A DNA stretch of 64,000 nt. It comes from Sipunculus nudus (lineage: Eukaryota; Annelida; Sipuncula; Golfingiida; Sipunculidae). Shown in pieces: positions 20,936 through 32,269 of this stretch. Made by a program: the position numbers and the translations under genes. The notes under the pieces are model-generated. The model did not search any database. It had not been told where the DNA came from and saw nothing but the letters and a program-made list of their open reading frames with translations. The stretch is taken from the NCBI GenBank assembly GCA_026874595.1, contig CM049317.1, positions 73,311,118-73,375,117 on the forward strand. Direction: 5' to 3'. Each line of letters starts with the position of its first letter. The first letter of the stretch is position 1.

Positions 20936-21859
20936 TCTTAATACGTAATATATTTTAACCTATATAAAGTACTTTTTATTCCACCTACATGAACATAATC
21001 TAGATCTATGCGGTTATTTTTCAAATAAATTGCATGTATATATTGGGTAGGGTTTAAGAGGAGCCATATGTAAATTTGCAATGTAAAGATGATAATTTGA
21101 GAAACCTTTCACCAAAAAATAAGAGGATTTTCTGTTCCTCAACTACTATTATCGTAAATGACTTTGCATAACGTAGTCAAACTTAAAGGGATAGGATTCA
21201 CGTGCGGCCGGCTATAACATTTACATTTCTTTAAAATTTGGATATTAACTGGGAAGTGCAAACTTTTGTAACATGCTGATGTCTGTATATGGTGAAAATA
21301 CGTATGTATAACATGAAAAAAATATCATCGTTTAAATGAAATCCTTGTGGTAAAATAATCCAGTAATAACGGTCAACCAAAGCCCAGTAGGCCCACGGGT
21401 CCTAGGTGTTATGATCAAGCGAGTGTTATAAATGAAAGACTCCCTCCCTCAATATAGAAACTTTTGAATGCTATCATAATCACATTACTGTTCATGAATA
21501 TCATCAACCTATGAATAAGAAAGTAATAGATCTTGAATCACTTTAATGTTCGGAAATAGAAAGAAAGCTAATAAAAATGAAAATTAATGAAGAATAACTG
21601 ACAAAAGTAATATATAAAATGAGAGTTGTTACAGCTGCAGGGATGGGGGAGGCGGCTGGGGTCGACGCGGGCGGCCGGCGCCATCCGCTGGATCCGCCTC
21701 TGAGATAGGTGAAATGGTTTCCATCTCAGCAGGTTGAACAGACACGAGCTTGTCGAACATACAGCCGGCCACCATGAAACAAAACAACGAGTCCTACATC
21801 ACTGTAGAATTACCTACATTACTGCTAATTATTATCATATGATATTTGTTGCATGTGAT
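20932..21859. other. non-coding spacer with a GC-rich island
   Basis: No gene. The stretch 21637-21704 is GC-rich and ends GGATCCGCCTCTG, which in reverse (CAGAGGCGGATCC) resembles a hAT-type terminus; no partner end was found, so it may be a solo end. Confidence 0.4.
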
Positions 21860-22837
21860 CAGCTACGTAGCCAGGATTGAGGGAGGGGAAGGGGCCATGA
21901 TCATGGTTGCTCCAGAATTTCGAAAACGGGGGGGGGGGGGGGAGGGGAGGGAGGGGCACTAATACGCATGTATGGTGTACTTTGAAAACTGTATATATAC
22001 GTGTATATGTATGTATATATTATTATTTCTATACGTTATAAATTTTAGTGTGTGTAAAAATATATATATCTTTCTTCAATAATGAACCATGGTTTATAAA
22101 GGTTAGTTTCAGGTATATTGGGAGGGTATGGGAGGGGAAATTCCGCTCCTATATTGGGAAATTTGTTGAATAAGCAATGTAAAGAAGACATTTTGAGGCA
22201 ATTTTTACCCCCCAAAAAATGAGGAATTCCTGTCCCCGAAAAACTTTTCCCTCGATCATGTCTTTGCGTAAGGAGTCAAACTGTAGTGAGGTTCAATATT
22301 TAATATTTATATTTTTTCAAAATTAGGATATAAATTTTCAATTTTTTTTCAACATGTAAAAGTCAATGGCGCAAAGGCACATTTACGTTTATTACTTGCA
22401 AAATATTATCCTTTAAATGTAATCTCGAAGTGAAATAACTGATATGTTGATGTCTTTTGTTAAACTTTGGTCAACTAAATTTTTACCTGGATCCGTGGTC
22501 TCGACAGCGCGCATGACTCCTAAGAACACAGATCGCGAGTAAGGTATCAACAAAGAATCGAGCCATGAGAATGTCCACGGTCAACCCCAACAAGGGCCTG
22601 CTGCTCTGCAGTTGTTCTGCAGCTGTTCATAAATATCCTCACCCTCAATTTATTTATAAGCAGATTAATAAACGGCAGATTACTTAAATAAAATCTAATT
22701 GCTAATTAATGAAAAGAAATCTGAAAAACGAAAACTATTAAACTACGAAAATTGGGAAATTAAATACAATAAGAGATATTGCAGCTTCACTGGGGGCGTC
22801 CTCTCTGGATCAGCTACTGATAGCAAAGGCAATTTAA

Positions 22838-22883
<46 letters not shown>

Positions 22884-22993
22884 TATTAGATTAATTGAAA
22901 ATCCGAAAGGACGGCGACTACTGGATGCAACCGGGGGGTGGGGGGGGGGGCGTGGGCATGGCCCCCTGCGGCCCCCATCTGGCTACGCCCCTG
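21860..22993. mobile_element. hAT-like non-autonomous element
   Basis: The left end CAGCTACGTAGCCAGGATTG matches the right end, which in reverse reads CAGGGGCGTAGCCAGATGG, and both run into purine-rich GGGGGCCATG-type sequence. Length 1.13 kb, no transposase. Flanks share GTGAT only (…TGTGAT| and |GTGATTC), so the 8-bp duplication is degraded or the ends are slightly misplaced. It contains a 24-base G-rich run (21929-21952) and a TA microsatellite (22841-22880). Confidence 0.55.
22841..22880. repeat. (TA)n microsatellite
   Basis: A pure TA run of about 40 bases within the hAT-like element. Confidence 0.95.
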
Positions 22994-23620
22994 GTGATTC
23001 ATGAACGAATCAAATTGTACAATCATTACCGCAAGACATGATGAAGTGCCGAGAATGATTCCAAAATCAATATCTCCTGCTACTGATCCTGAAACAATGA
23101 CGCTGTAAATGACTGGAACACGATATGTTCATTTGAATATACGGATAACAATCATGAAAGTCTGGGTGAAGAACATGCTTATATATACGTGTGGTGACGT
23201 GTGTTAGTGTATATGCGTGGGTTTAAAGACGAAAACTTCCAACGGATCGTTTCTGCATAACCCCAATCAACAAATACATATAACTGAAGCTGCCATTGCA
23301 GACAAATACTCACAGGCACACGGCTTTATACCTGATACGCCAAATGGGAGAAAACATCCTTGATATTGGAACAATAACACTGAAATAGTCATTAAACAAG
23401 ATTTCTGTAAAAAGAAATGAACTATATTGAAATATCAAGGTTAAACTGATGTGACGTTTAAAGTGGTTGGTCTAGCCATGGTGAGTTGTGATATATAAAA
23501 GGAAATAAACCACTTAATATCTGCGGCCTTTTCTTCTAAAATGCACGTGCTAAAGAACTTGGCAACATGGCTACAGAACAAACAGGGCTTCTTGTGGCCC
23601 TATTATATACCAGCAGGGGG
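22994..23620. other. non-coding spacer
   Basis: No gene or recognisable repeat was identified. Confidence 0.4.
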
Positions 23621-24349
23621 CCCTAACTGAGTCGTGTTTGTCACGGCTAAGTCAATTCCCAATCAACTCACTAACTACAGGAAAACAACTTTTTAACTTA
23701 AGTAACCCATTCTGTTATCTTACGTCTATTAAATAAAAATAATTTCTTGAACCTTTTACAAAATATATAGTGACAGGTTGTTCGTTTATGTTCAGCATGG
23801 GCGTTGATAACGGTGGCGGACAATGCAGCTTCAGAAGAAGACGATCCTTAAACAACTTAAAACTTGGATCTGACGGCAAATTACACGAACCAATTTTTGT
23901 TACAAATGACAAAAGCTGGTGTTGCTTTACAACCATGACTTCCGCACATGCGCAATCATAAACCTCCTTTTTTCATTTTGTCAACCTGAACACATGTACC
24001 GTGTTTGCTACCAGCTTGTAGATAAAATGCTTATCAACCGTTCACAGGGGCACCTCAAGGACTCTTCTTATCCAAAAATGCCTGTAGTTCATTTATATGC
24101 ACCGATGGTACGTCAAAGATAATACAGCTGAATGGCTTGCTATAACTTTAGGTTGTGTAACTATAAGGTAGCTCGGTGCCGGTGCACCGGATACGGGCAG
24201 ATTTGTTTGGGTCATTCAGAAATAAGGCCGACGAACCTGATTATTTAATTATGTAAAATTTTTACCTTTTTACATCCATTTACACAATTTCCGATAAATA
24301 TCAAGTCAGCTCCTTTGATCCATTTACACAGTTTCCGATAATTACTAAG

Positions 24350-25195
24350 TGTTACAGGCGCCCTTTTTATTGTGTGACACGGGCGTAACTCGTGTTGTAG
24401 CGCCCGTGTCTGGCCGCGTATTGCATTCTCAGTTTAATCCGTATTGGTTGAACTCTCGTTGTCATGCTAGCTTAGGGCTTTCTCGCTTGGCCGAGCTCAC
24501 GTGTGAACCCTAATATGTGGAGACACAGCGATGTTTTTGCTGGATGATTCCTGTAACGCGTGTTAACTGTGTGTTGTGTTGGATTCTTTAGACTGTTCTA
24601 GAAGTGGAAAATTATCGGCTTGGGGTGAGAAGTTATAAATAGGGGTTTGTGTGTTAAACCGGGAGAGAGGAGAGAAGATTCCAGCGGACACAGACGTGTT
24701 CATGTCAGTTGGTGGGACCTGTCCGATTATGCAGTAATTTTAGGGATTCTGCTATTACTAACTCTATACAATTTAATGCTGCCTGCCTCAAGTTTATTTT
24801 CTGCATTGTTCGAGAGCTTTACATTGGACTGTTATTCTCCAAGATGATTGGTGTCCACTTGTCATCAGAGAGTATACATTTTAAACAACTCGTCGTTGTG
24901 ACGGTGGTAGAGCCAGGTACTGTGCACATTGTTTATTTTACTGTGTGATTGTATTGATTTGTTGTTATACTGCTGTTTTACTGTATAATTGTATTGATTT
25001 AGTGTATTGTAATGTAACGGTTGTTTTAAGAATAAATTATAGTTATTTGTTAACAAAAACCACTGACTTCTGTATTCATTCCCCCAGACATTTCACGCTG
25101 CCTAGTGTTACAGAATCTGTTTTTTTTATTTATCTCCATTACAAAATTTGTGTTCATCACGCATACGTGATCTGTTTATGTTAGGTTCCGTAACA
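24350..25195 (+). mobile_element. solo LTR, Ty3/gypsy-like
   Basis: It starts TGTTACAGG and ends CCGTAACA (TG...CA, short inverted ends TGTTAC/GTAACA) and is flanked by the 4-bp duplication TAAG (24346-24349 and 25196-25199). Promoter-like features are in the expected order: a TATA-type box TTATAAATAGG near 24634 and a poly(A) signal AATAAA near 25032. No internal gag-pol region or second LTR is present, so it is a solo LTR left by recombination. Assignment to Ty3/gypsy rests only on LTR form and duplication length. It has no coding capacity; short frames inside it are incidental. Confidence 0.7.
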
Positions 25196-25386
25196 TAAGT
25201 CAACTCCTTTGATTTGATTTGCATTTCAGAAAATTGTCTTAACTATGTTTATCAATGCAGTCATCAGCCAGAATTTATTCTTTCTGTGTAGGTTTCTATG
25301 GTAATGTGTAGTAAATGAAAGTACATGTAAATGATGAACAATACCTATCCATTCGACTGAACACTTCTTTTTTGGATCTATCTCTC

Positions 25387-25391
<5 letters not shown>

Positions 25392-25432
<41 letters not shown>
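25392..25432. repeat. (CT)n microsatellite
   Basis: A CT run of about 41 bases at the same place as the CT run at 36197-36236 in the second copy of the dispersed repeat, so it was probably in the parent element. Confidence 0.95.
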
Positions 25433-25435
<3 letters not shown>

Positions 25436-25524
25436 AAACATGTCTCTTACTGAAAAAAAAATGTAAGTGAATGCTTTCATTTGCAGGTGGTGCTTCTTAC
25501 TTATGTCAAATGTTGTCTGGAGGT

Positions 25525-25760
25525 AGTATTTTCATCTTGTTGTAAGCAGACTACAGAAGGACCACTACATTACGCTTTTCTAGTAAGACCAAGTAAATAA
25601 TTTGATTCGAAAGGGTTACTGGCCTTTGTTGTAAAGAAAGATAGTATTTCCATCCTGTTATGGTCAACAGACTTCAAAAAGACCTCTAGATGGCGCTTTT
25701 CGAGTAGGACCAGGTAAGACCGGCTCCGTAAATAATTTAAATTTACAGGGTTAATGGTGT
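25525..25760. repeat. ~120-bp tandem pair at the end of dispersed repeat copy 1
   Basis: TAGTATTTTCATCTTGTTGTAAGCAGACT...CGCTTTTCTAGTAAGACCA is followed by a diverged second unit TAGTATTTCCATCCTGTT...CGCTTTTCGAGTAGGACCA. No gene. Confidence 0.7.
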
Positions 25761-25899
25761 TTTTTGTCAAAACAAAGTACAGGCGTTATTACTCTTTAAG
25801 GTGTTTTTTCTGCATTCTGCAAATAAGTATATAAGTGCATCATTGCATGTTATTAAAATATCAGCAGTTTTTGTGTAGCTTCTCCAGTATAACTGATAT

Positions 25900-26645
25900 T
25901 CGTAAGGTCAAGGTCGCATGGAAAAATGCATGAGGTACCCAGGGGTTGAAATAGCTTCATGGAAACCACTGTCCGGAGTAAAGACTGTAACCAAGATAAG
26001 AAACGACTTCGTAGCGACTCCTCTGGTAGTAATCCGTTCCATCAAGATTAAAAAAAGTCCAAATAAAGATATCAATATGGGTGATATGATAATATCCTCT
26101 GATGAATATCCTTTGTCTAATTTAAGAGAAAGACGTGAGCAGACTATTTTGATTAGTGACTGTGATAAATTACACAATCTTTAGAGGCAGCTCTGAAATC
26201 TGAAGTTATTAAAGCTTAATTGAAACCATCGTGCATGCAGCGGTTGAGGAAAAGTTGAAAGACTATAAACATAAAGTTGAATAACTAAGAACACGTGTGA
26301 TGGACTTGGAGAACACAGTTTAGGAGATGAAAGATGAAATTGACAGTCAACAACATTAATCGAAGAGAAAATCTGTTAGGATAACAAATATATGGTCTGA
26401 AAATAGAGGTGAGGACACAGACAAACTAGTAACAGATATGGCAACGAAACTGATGGATGTTCATATCAGTAAGGACGATATTGACCGGTCCCATAGAACA
26501 GGTAGACCCCTGCCAGGGTGGCAAGCAGAGACCTATTCTTGTGAAGATTTTGTGCGACAAAACAAAAAAGCAAAGCTTGTCTCGAAGTCAGTTGGTTTAA
26601 CAGAATTATCGGTACACGCCGGATAAAAGCATAAGATTTGGTATG
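25900..26645 (+). pseudogene. relic ORF1 of an L1-like LINE
   Basis: After ignoring stops and frame breaks the translation reads VEEKLKDYKHKVE, RTRVMDLENTV, MKDEIDSQQ, VRITNIWSENRGEDTDKLV and IDRSHRTGRP, i.e. a coiled coil followed by the conserved RNA-binding core of LINE ORF1 proteins. At least four stops or shifts interrupt it. The open part is 26438-26626. The upstream frame 25918-26184 may be its N-terminal portion but has no clear motif. The relic is cut at 26646-26659 by the insertion of the LINE that follows. Confidence 0.65.
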
Positions 26646-26675
26646 AAGTATCTTTAGGTCGAGGCACAGATAAAA

Positions 26676-27407
26676 ATGTTGAAGGTTACTCTGATGAAAG
26701 CAATTGAGGCTACAAAAGTAAGTCTATTACAAGAACTGACCACAGAAATAAATAACATTAAAAATAAAACAAATACCCAGTCAACAGATATATCTGATTT
26801 AAAACAAAGTGTTCAATTCTCACAGGAGAGTTCAGATAAGCAAGGCAAAGATGTGGATTGGTTAAAACAGGAAAACACAGAGCTTAAAAGAGATATTGAG
26901 TGTTTAAAGACAGATAAGAGAAATTTGGAGAAGAGAGTAGATGATTTGGAGGAGAAAATTTGGAAAAAAATAAATGAAATGGAACGTTATAGTAGAGAAT
27001 ATAATATTCGGGTGATAGGTCCAGTGGAACATGACGGCGAAGACTGTGTCAATTTGGTGGCGCAGGTGCTCGTGAACAATAGTTTGGTTCCACAAAAGTC
27101 TGTCAATGACGCTGAAAAGCTCATTGAACATGCCCATAGAACGGGTCCGAAAACTGACAGTGGAAACAGGCAGATTATTGCACGAATGTATTGCAGGCCG
27201 GTGAGGAACGCGATAGTGAAAGAGGCTAAGAAGAAGCTCGCAGGTGCGTCAAATGCGGTAAAGGTGTTTGAAGACCTCACCTTTGAAGACTATAAGCTAA
27301 AGAAAAGAGCGAAGAAACAGTTGACGGCAGCCTACCATGACAAAAAGAAAGGACGGTTTTGGAGGGGAAAGCTTATTATTGAGGGACAGACAGTTCCGAT
27401 TGAATAA
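26676..27407 (+). CDS. LINE ORF1 protein (RNA-binding chaperone)
   Basis: 243 codons, intact. Residues ~20-105 form a coiled coil (leucine/charged heptads, many E/K/D), expected to trimerise. The C-terminal part contains MERYSREYNIRVIG, an RRM-like core, then IEHAHRTGP, RQIIARMYCRPVRNAI, VFEDLTFEDYKLKKRAK and a final RFWRGKLIIEGQTVPIE, the usual order in L1-like ORF1 proteins that coat the element's RNA. The start is the ATG 16 bases after the insertion junction; family members are often longer at the N terminus, so this may be a truncated form using an internal Met. ORF2 starts 334 bases downstream. Confidence 0.8.
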   Translation: MLKVTLMKAIEATKVSLLQELTTEINNIKNKTNTQSTDISDLKQSVQFSQESSDKQGKDVDWLKQENTELKRDIECLKTDKRNLEKRVDDLEEKIWKKINEMERYSREYNIRVIGPVEHDGEDCVNLVAQVLVNNSLVPQKSVNDAEKLIEHAHRTGPKTDSGNRQIIARMYCRPVRNAIVKEAKKKLAGASNAVKVFEDLTFEDYKLKKRAKKQLTAAYHDKKKGRFWRGKLIIEGQTVPIE

Positions 27408-27740
27408 AATTTGGACGTGTGTACTCAATTAATGGACTCAAATGGTGGATATCAAATGGTATGGTGGATATGGCTGTAAAATGTTGAAAGCAGGATTTGT
27501 AAGTTTAATTTTAACATTTTTCTTAAATATTATCCAATATTAAATTAGAAAGTTGAAAACAGATCTGTTTTTTTTTGTGTATGGATAAAAAGTGATATAT
27601 TGTTGGTTTAAACGAGGCTTAGTTAATACGGAGCGTTGAAGTAACACACAACAGGTAGGAACAAGGGAAGTAACAGGTATACGTGTTTTGTTTATCTGTG
27701 TGTTGAGTAAGATTATCTGTATTACTTTTGCATTTTCGAA

Positions 27741-30700
27741 ATGAATACTATTAAGCTTTTCAGTTTTAATGTTAGAGGATTGGCTGCGCCATTGAAAAGA
27801 AGAGAGATATTTTATTGGCTTAATCAAAGTGAGCACAGTGTTATTTTATTGCAAGAAACACATAGTAGTCCTAATGATTGCAACATGTGGAAGGTTGAGT
27901 GGGGAGGCAGAATTTATTTTTCTAACGGCACTAGAAATTCTAAGGGAGTGTGTATTCTACTTAAAAATAATATTTTGAATACCTGGTACATCGGTGTCAT
28001 ACAGATAAGAACGGTAGATACATAATACTTGATGTAGAATCGGATGACTGCAGAATAACGTTAGCAAATATATATGGCCCGAATACGGATGATCCTGATT
28101 TTTTCTTAGAGTTAAGACATAAAATTGAAGTTGTTTCAAATGATAAATGCGTAATAGGGGGAGATTTTAATGTAGTGATGAATAATGATATGGATAGAAT
28201 AGGGGGAGGGAATTATAATGCAAAAGGCACAACGTGTGCTTTTGGATTGGTGTTGCGATTGGGGACTTGTTGATATATGGCGTAAAATGAACCCTGCAAC
28301 GAAACAGTTTACTTGGCAAAGACAAAATCCTTTCAGAATGGGGTCTCGTTTAGATTATATAATGGTTTCAGAGTGTTTAGTCCAAAATGTTAGGAATGTT
28401 GAAATAGTGACAGGATATAAAAGTGACCATGACGCAGTAAAATTAGAATTACAGGTTGCAGATTATAAGCGAGGAAAGGGCTTTTGGAAATTAAATGTTT
28501 CTTTAATGGAAGATGAGGGATATATAAAACTTATTCAAGAAACAATAGAACGAACAGAGAAAGAAAACCAAAATGCTTCAGCGGGCGTTGTTTGGGAAAT
28601 GATTAAGTGTAATTGTAGAGGTGATACAATTAGGTTCAGTAGTGAAAAGAAAAGAAAACAAGTTAAAGAATTAGAGGTCCTTAAAGAAAGATTAAATGAA
28701 TTGCAACATATGGAAACGGAAAAGATAGATGTGGAAAATTTAATCGAATCTGAGGATAGACAGTCAAATATTTGTAAAATAAAAAGAGAGTTAGGTAAAC
28801 TGATTGAGAATAAAACTAAAGGAGCAATGATAAGGAGTAAGGTAAGGTGGCTGGAAGAGGGTGATAAACCAACAAAATATTTTCTAAATTTAGAAAAACG
28901 AAATTTTAATAAAAAATGTATACATATGTTGAATAATGGAAACATTATTAAAAATCCAAAGGACATATTGAAAACACTAAACAAATTCTATATGAGTCTA
29001 TATACATCTGAAGGGGCGAAAAAGAGTTCTATGGATTTTTTCAGTAGTATAAAATTGAAGAAAGCTTTAAATGCATGTGAAAAAAGAGATTTAGAAAGGC
29101 AGATTACGGAGAGTGAAATTTACAATGTGCTCAAATCGTTTAAGAGAAATAAATCGCCTGGGACAGATGGTTTTTCAGCGGAGTTTTATCTGAAATTTTG
29201 GCCTCACTTGAAGGAAACATATTTGAAGATGATTAAAGAGTCTCTTGAAATAGGGAGGCTACCCTTGTCTACAAGACAAGGCATAATTACGGTAATCCCG
29301 AAAATTGGGAAAGACAAGCTCTATGTAAAGAACTGGCGACCTATATCGCTGCTTAACATAGATTACAAAATTATCGCAATAACAATAGCGAATAGGTTGA
29401 AAAAATACCTCGCAAATCTAAAACAGATTTATAGGGGAAGGAATAAATAAATTAATGATAATATTAGATTTATTAAAGGAAAAAAGAGAAAAAGCTTTTT
29501 TTGTTTCAATAGATTTTGAAAAAGCATATGATTTTTTAGAACATTCATTTATATGGGAAACTTTAGAATCTTTCAATTTTGGTCCTAAAATGTTAAAATG
29601 GATAAAAATGATGTATAAAGACATAACTTCTTGTGTGATAAATCGGGGAAATTTCTCAGAATTTTTTAAAATATCAAGAGGTGTTCGACAGGGATGTCCC
29701 TTATCCCCATACTTGTTTATCCTCTGCGCAGAAAGTTTGGCACAAAAAATAAGAGATTCCGGAGATGTTAGAGGTTTTAAATTAATAGAAAGGGATATAA
29801 CATTAGTGCAATATGCCGACGACACCACGTTAATTTTATCAAATGTGGAATCAGTCAAATCTGTTTTAGATATATTTTCTGATTTTCAAAAATGTTCAGG
29901 CCTGAGGATAAATAAGGAAAAGACTGAGGTCATGTCCGTAAATTGTAACATATATGAAAAGGAGAGAATTCAAGAACTGGGATTGAAAACCATAAATGGT
30001 CCTCTAAAGATGTTAGGAATAAAACTATTTGAAAAAATAGAAGAGACTATTAAAATAAATTATGAATCTGTATTGCTTAAAATAAAAGAAGCCATAATGA
30101 AATGGACGAGGAGAAATATGACCTTGAAAGGGAAGATAGTTATTTTAAAATCAGATATTATAACACAGTTGACTTACTTAATGTCCGTCATTCCAAATCC
30201 AAGCGAAAGTTACATAAAAGAATTGAATAAGATTTTATACTCGTTTATATGGAATAACGGTCCTGAGCAAATAAAGAGGAGAATTTTAATAGCTCCCATA
30301 GTGAAGGGAGGTCTGGCAATGACCGATATCTCGACTTTGAATGAGTCACTTAAGATATCCTGGGTGAAACGTTTAATTGTTTAGGAAAGAAATGATAAAT
30401 GGAGACAACTTGTTCAAGAATTATTTAAGATAAATGTAGAATATTTATTTCGATGTAATATTAAAAAAGAACATTGTCGCTTAGTAATGAAGGTTGACAA
30501 TATCTTTTGGACAAATGTGTTACAAAGTTGGACTGACTTAAACTTTAAGGAACCAATGTCTAAATTAGAATTTGCGGAGCAAAATATATGGTTTAACTCC
30601 TGTATAAAGATGAGTAGAGAACGTGGTCTTATCAATTTGATGTATAGTAGAGGTATTAGACAAGTTAAAGATCTGATCCAGGAGGGTTCAGATAAGTATG

Positions 30701-31479
30701 AAGTGTTAACATTTCAAAGGTTTAAGTTCAAGTATACGGTGGGTATTGATTATTTAACATATCACAGAATTGCAAATGCCATTTCAATGAGAATGAAACT
30801 ACTGTGTGTAAGATCCGAGGTACAAGAGGAAGAAAGTAAAGGTGTCTCTTTACAAATATTGAGGAATCTGAGGAAAGCAACTAGATACATTTATGATATT
30901 CTAGTTCAAAGGCAATATGAAACTCCTGAACGAGTGTGTAAAAAATGGGCACTTGATATAAATGAAGCATCAGTAGAAAGGGTCCTGAATGCATTTAGCG
31001 AATTATACAGGAATACTATCGATACAAAAATAAGAATGTTTCAGTATAGAATTTTACACAGGTGTTTAAAATTGAATCTGCTTTTGGAAAAAATGGGAAT
31101 AAAAAGTAATGATAAATGTACATTTTGCAAGACAGAAAAAGAGACAATATATCATATTATGTGGGAATGCACACATGTAGACAAATTATGGAAGGATATC
31201 ACAAAATGTTGTTTAGAGAACGGATGTAAAATAGGACCTTTATCACTGAGTAATGTTATATTTAATGATGCCTCAGCAGTTTTAGAGAATTCTATAGTAC
31301 TGGTAATAAAAAGATATATCTATGTGTGTAGATGCAAAGAGGAGTTGCCGGTTGTACAAAGGGCAATAGAATTCATTAAACATGTGCATGTTTTTGAGAA
31401 AATAGTCTCTAAAAATAGAGGAAAATTGGAAGAGCATAGAAAGAAATGGATGAAATTTGGAGAGTTTTTAGAGAAATAA
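27741..31479 (+). pseudogene. LINE ORF2 (endonuclease-reverse transcriptase), frameshifted
   Basis: Endonuclease: FSFNVRGL, LLQETHS, then in another frame GGDFNVVMN, then KSDHDAV, covering the metal-binding and catalytic motifs of the APE-type nuclease. Reverse transcriptase: NKSPGTDGFSAEFY, NWRPISLLN, SIDFEKAYD, SRGVRQGCPLSP and the active site YADDTTL (near 29814), then a thumb LKGKIVILKSDII and GGLAMTDI. C terminus: CTFCKTEKETIYHIMWEC, a CCHC knuckle. Breaks: a frame change near 27990 that is reversed near 28215, a frame change near 29430-29455, and an in-frame TAG at 30382. The open pieces are 27741-28025, 28218-29450, 29455-30384 and 30487-31479. Without these it would be ~1240 residues. 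The protein is not functional as it stands. Confidence 0.88.
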
Positions 31480-31686
31480 AAAAAAAAATAGTTAATGAAT
31501 ATTTTTATATCTTTTTCAGATATCACGAAATGAAAGTTTTTATGTAAAATCTTGGTAAAAATCACACGGTGTTATTGAATGTGAATCTGTAACATTGTTT
31601 TGTGTTGTAATGTCTGTATTGTTTTGTTTTGTAATGTCTGTATTGATTTGTTCTGTAATAAAAAAAAAAAAAAAGTATCTTTAGGT

Positions 31687-32269
31687 TATTTCTAATAATT
31701 TAGAGAGGTTGTCTAACCATACTCTGAATTTTTCAGCAGGCCCGAGTCCAAAATAACACGATTTTTATGGAAAATAACACACGTTTACAGCAATAAACGG
31801 AATGTGGTAAAATCACCTGACCATACAAATTATTTTTGATTAATGAAAATACATATTACGAACACAATTTTGAAATACCTTAAACAGTTATTGCAGAAAA
31901 TGTGACGAAAATCATGTTCAACATTGCATGTAGCTGGCTTGAGGTCAAAAGGTCCAGGGCATCCTAGAGAAAGTTTTCGATGCGGTACAAAAGGGTTTCC
32001 AGGCCCCATCCCCTGTCCTCGTTATTATAACCATTCAGGTGTACGGATTTACTCAACTCTTTGAACCTATTCACATATCTTTATAGATCCCCAAATAACA
32101 CTTTAATCATAGGTGGCAGCCTGGCATTCATCTTAGAGTCAACATGGCTCCCATTTATTACTCTAAAACCTCTTTTAGGATACACCGATTTTTCTCAACT
32201 GTAACGCAACTGCCATTTTCTGCTTATACTAACACTTTTAGGCAGCTGGCTTCCAGAATTATACATGCT
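31687..32269. other. non-coding spacer
   Basis: No gene visible. It continues whatever sequence was split by the LINE insertion. Confidence 0.4.

Larger units (their letters stand above)
23625..25560. repeat. dispersed repeat, copy 1 (split by a solo LTR)
   Basis: Collinear with 35485-36420 over CAATCAACTCACTAACTAC, a segment coding by chance MTGCSF...KLHEP...TSAHAQS, ACCAGCTTGTAG, GGTGCACCGG, GGGTCATTCAGAAATAAGGC, a (CT)n run and TCAAATGTTGTCTGGAGG. Overall the copies are moderately diverged. Neither copy has a transposase or RT. In copy 1 the collinearity is broken by an insertion of the LTR at 24350-25195 and by a 44-bp tandem repeat (24274-24349). The copies may be members of an unrecognised non-autonomous transposon family. 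Confidence 0.75.
26660..31672 (+). mobile_element. L1/Tx1-clade LINE, nearly full length
   Basis: A 5.0-kb non-LTR retrotransposon with ORF1 (26676), an ORF2 carrying an apurinic endonuclease and reverse transcriptase, a 3' UTR with TAATGTCTGTATTG repeats, AATAAA at 31657 and a 15-base poly(A) (31660-31674). A perfect 14-bp target duplication AAGTATCTTTAGGT flanks it (26646-26659 and 31673-31686). Only ~16 bases precede the ORF1 start, so the 5' UTR, and perhaps some of ORF1, was lost by 5' truncation. The intact duplication suggests a fairly recent insertion, yet ORF2 has several disabling changes. It landed in an older LINE relic. Confidence 0.9.

Noticed and set aside
28535-28984. 149-codon minus-strand frame
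   Set aside because: Antisense shadow of LINE ORF2 in A-rich coding sequence.
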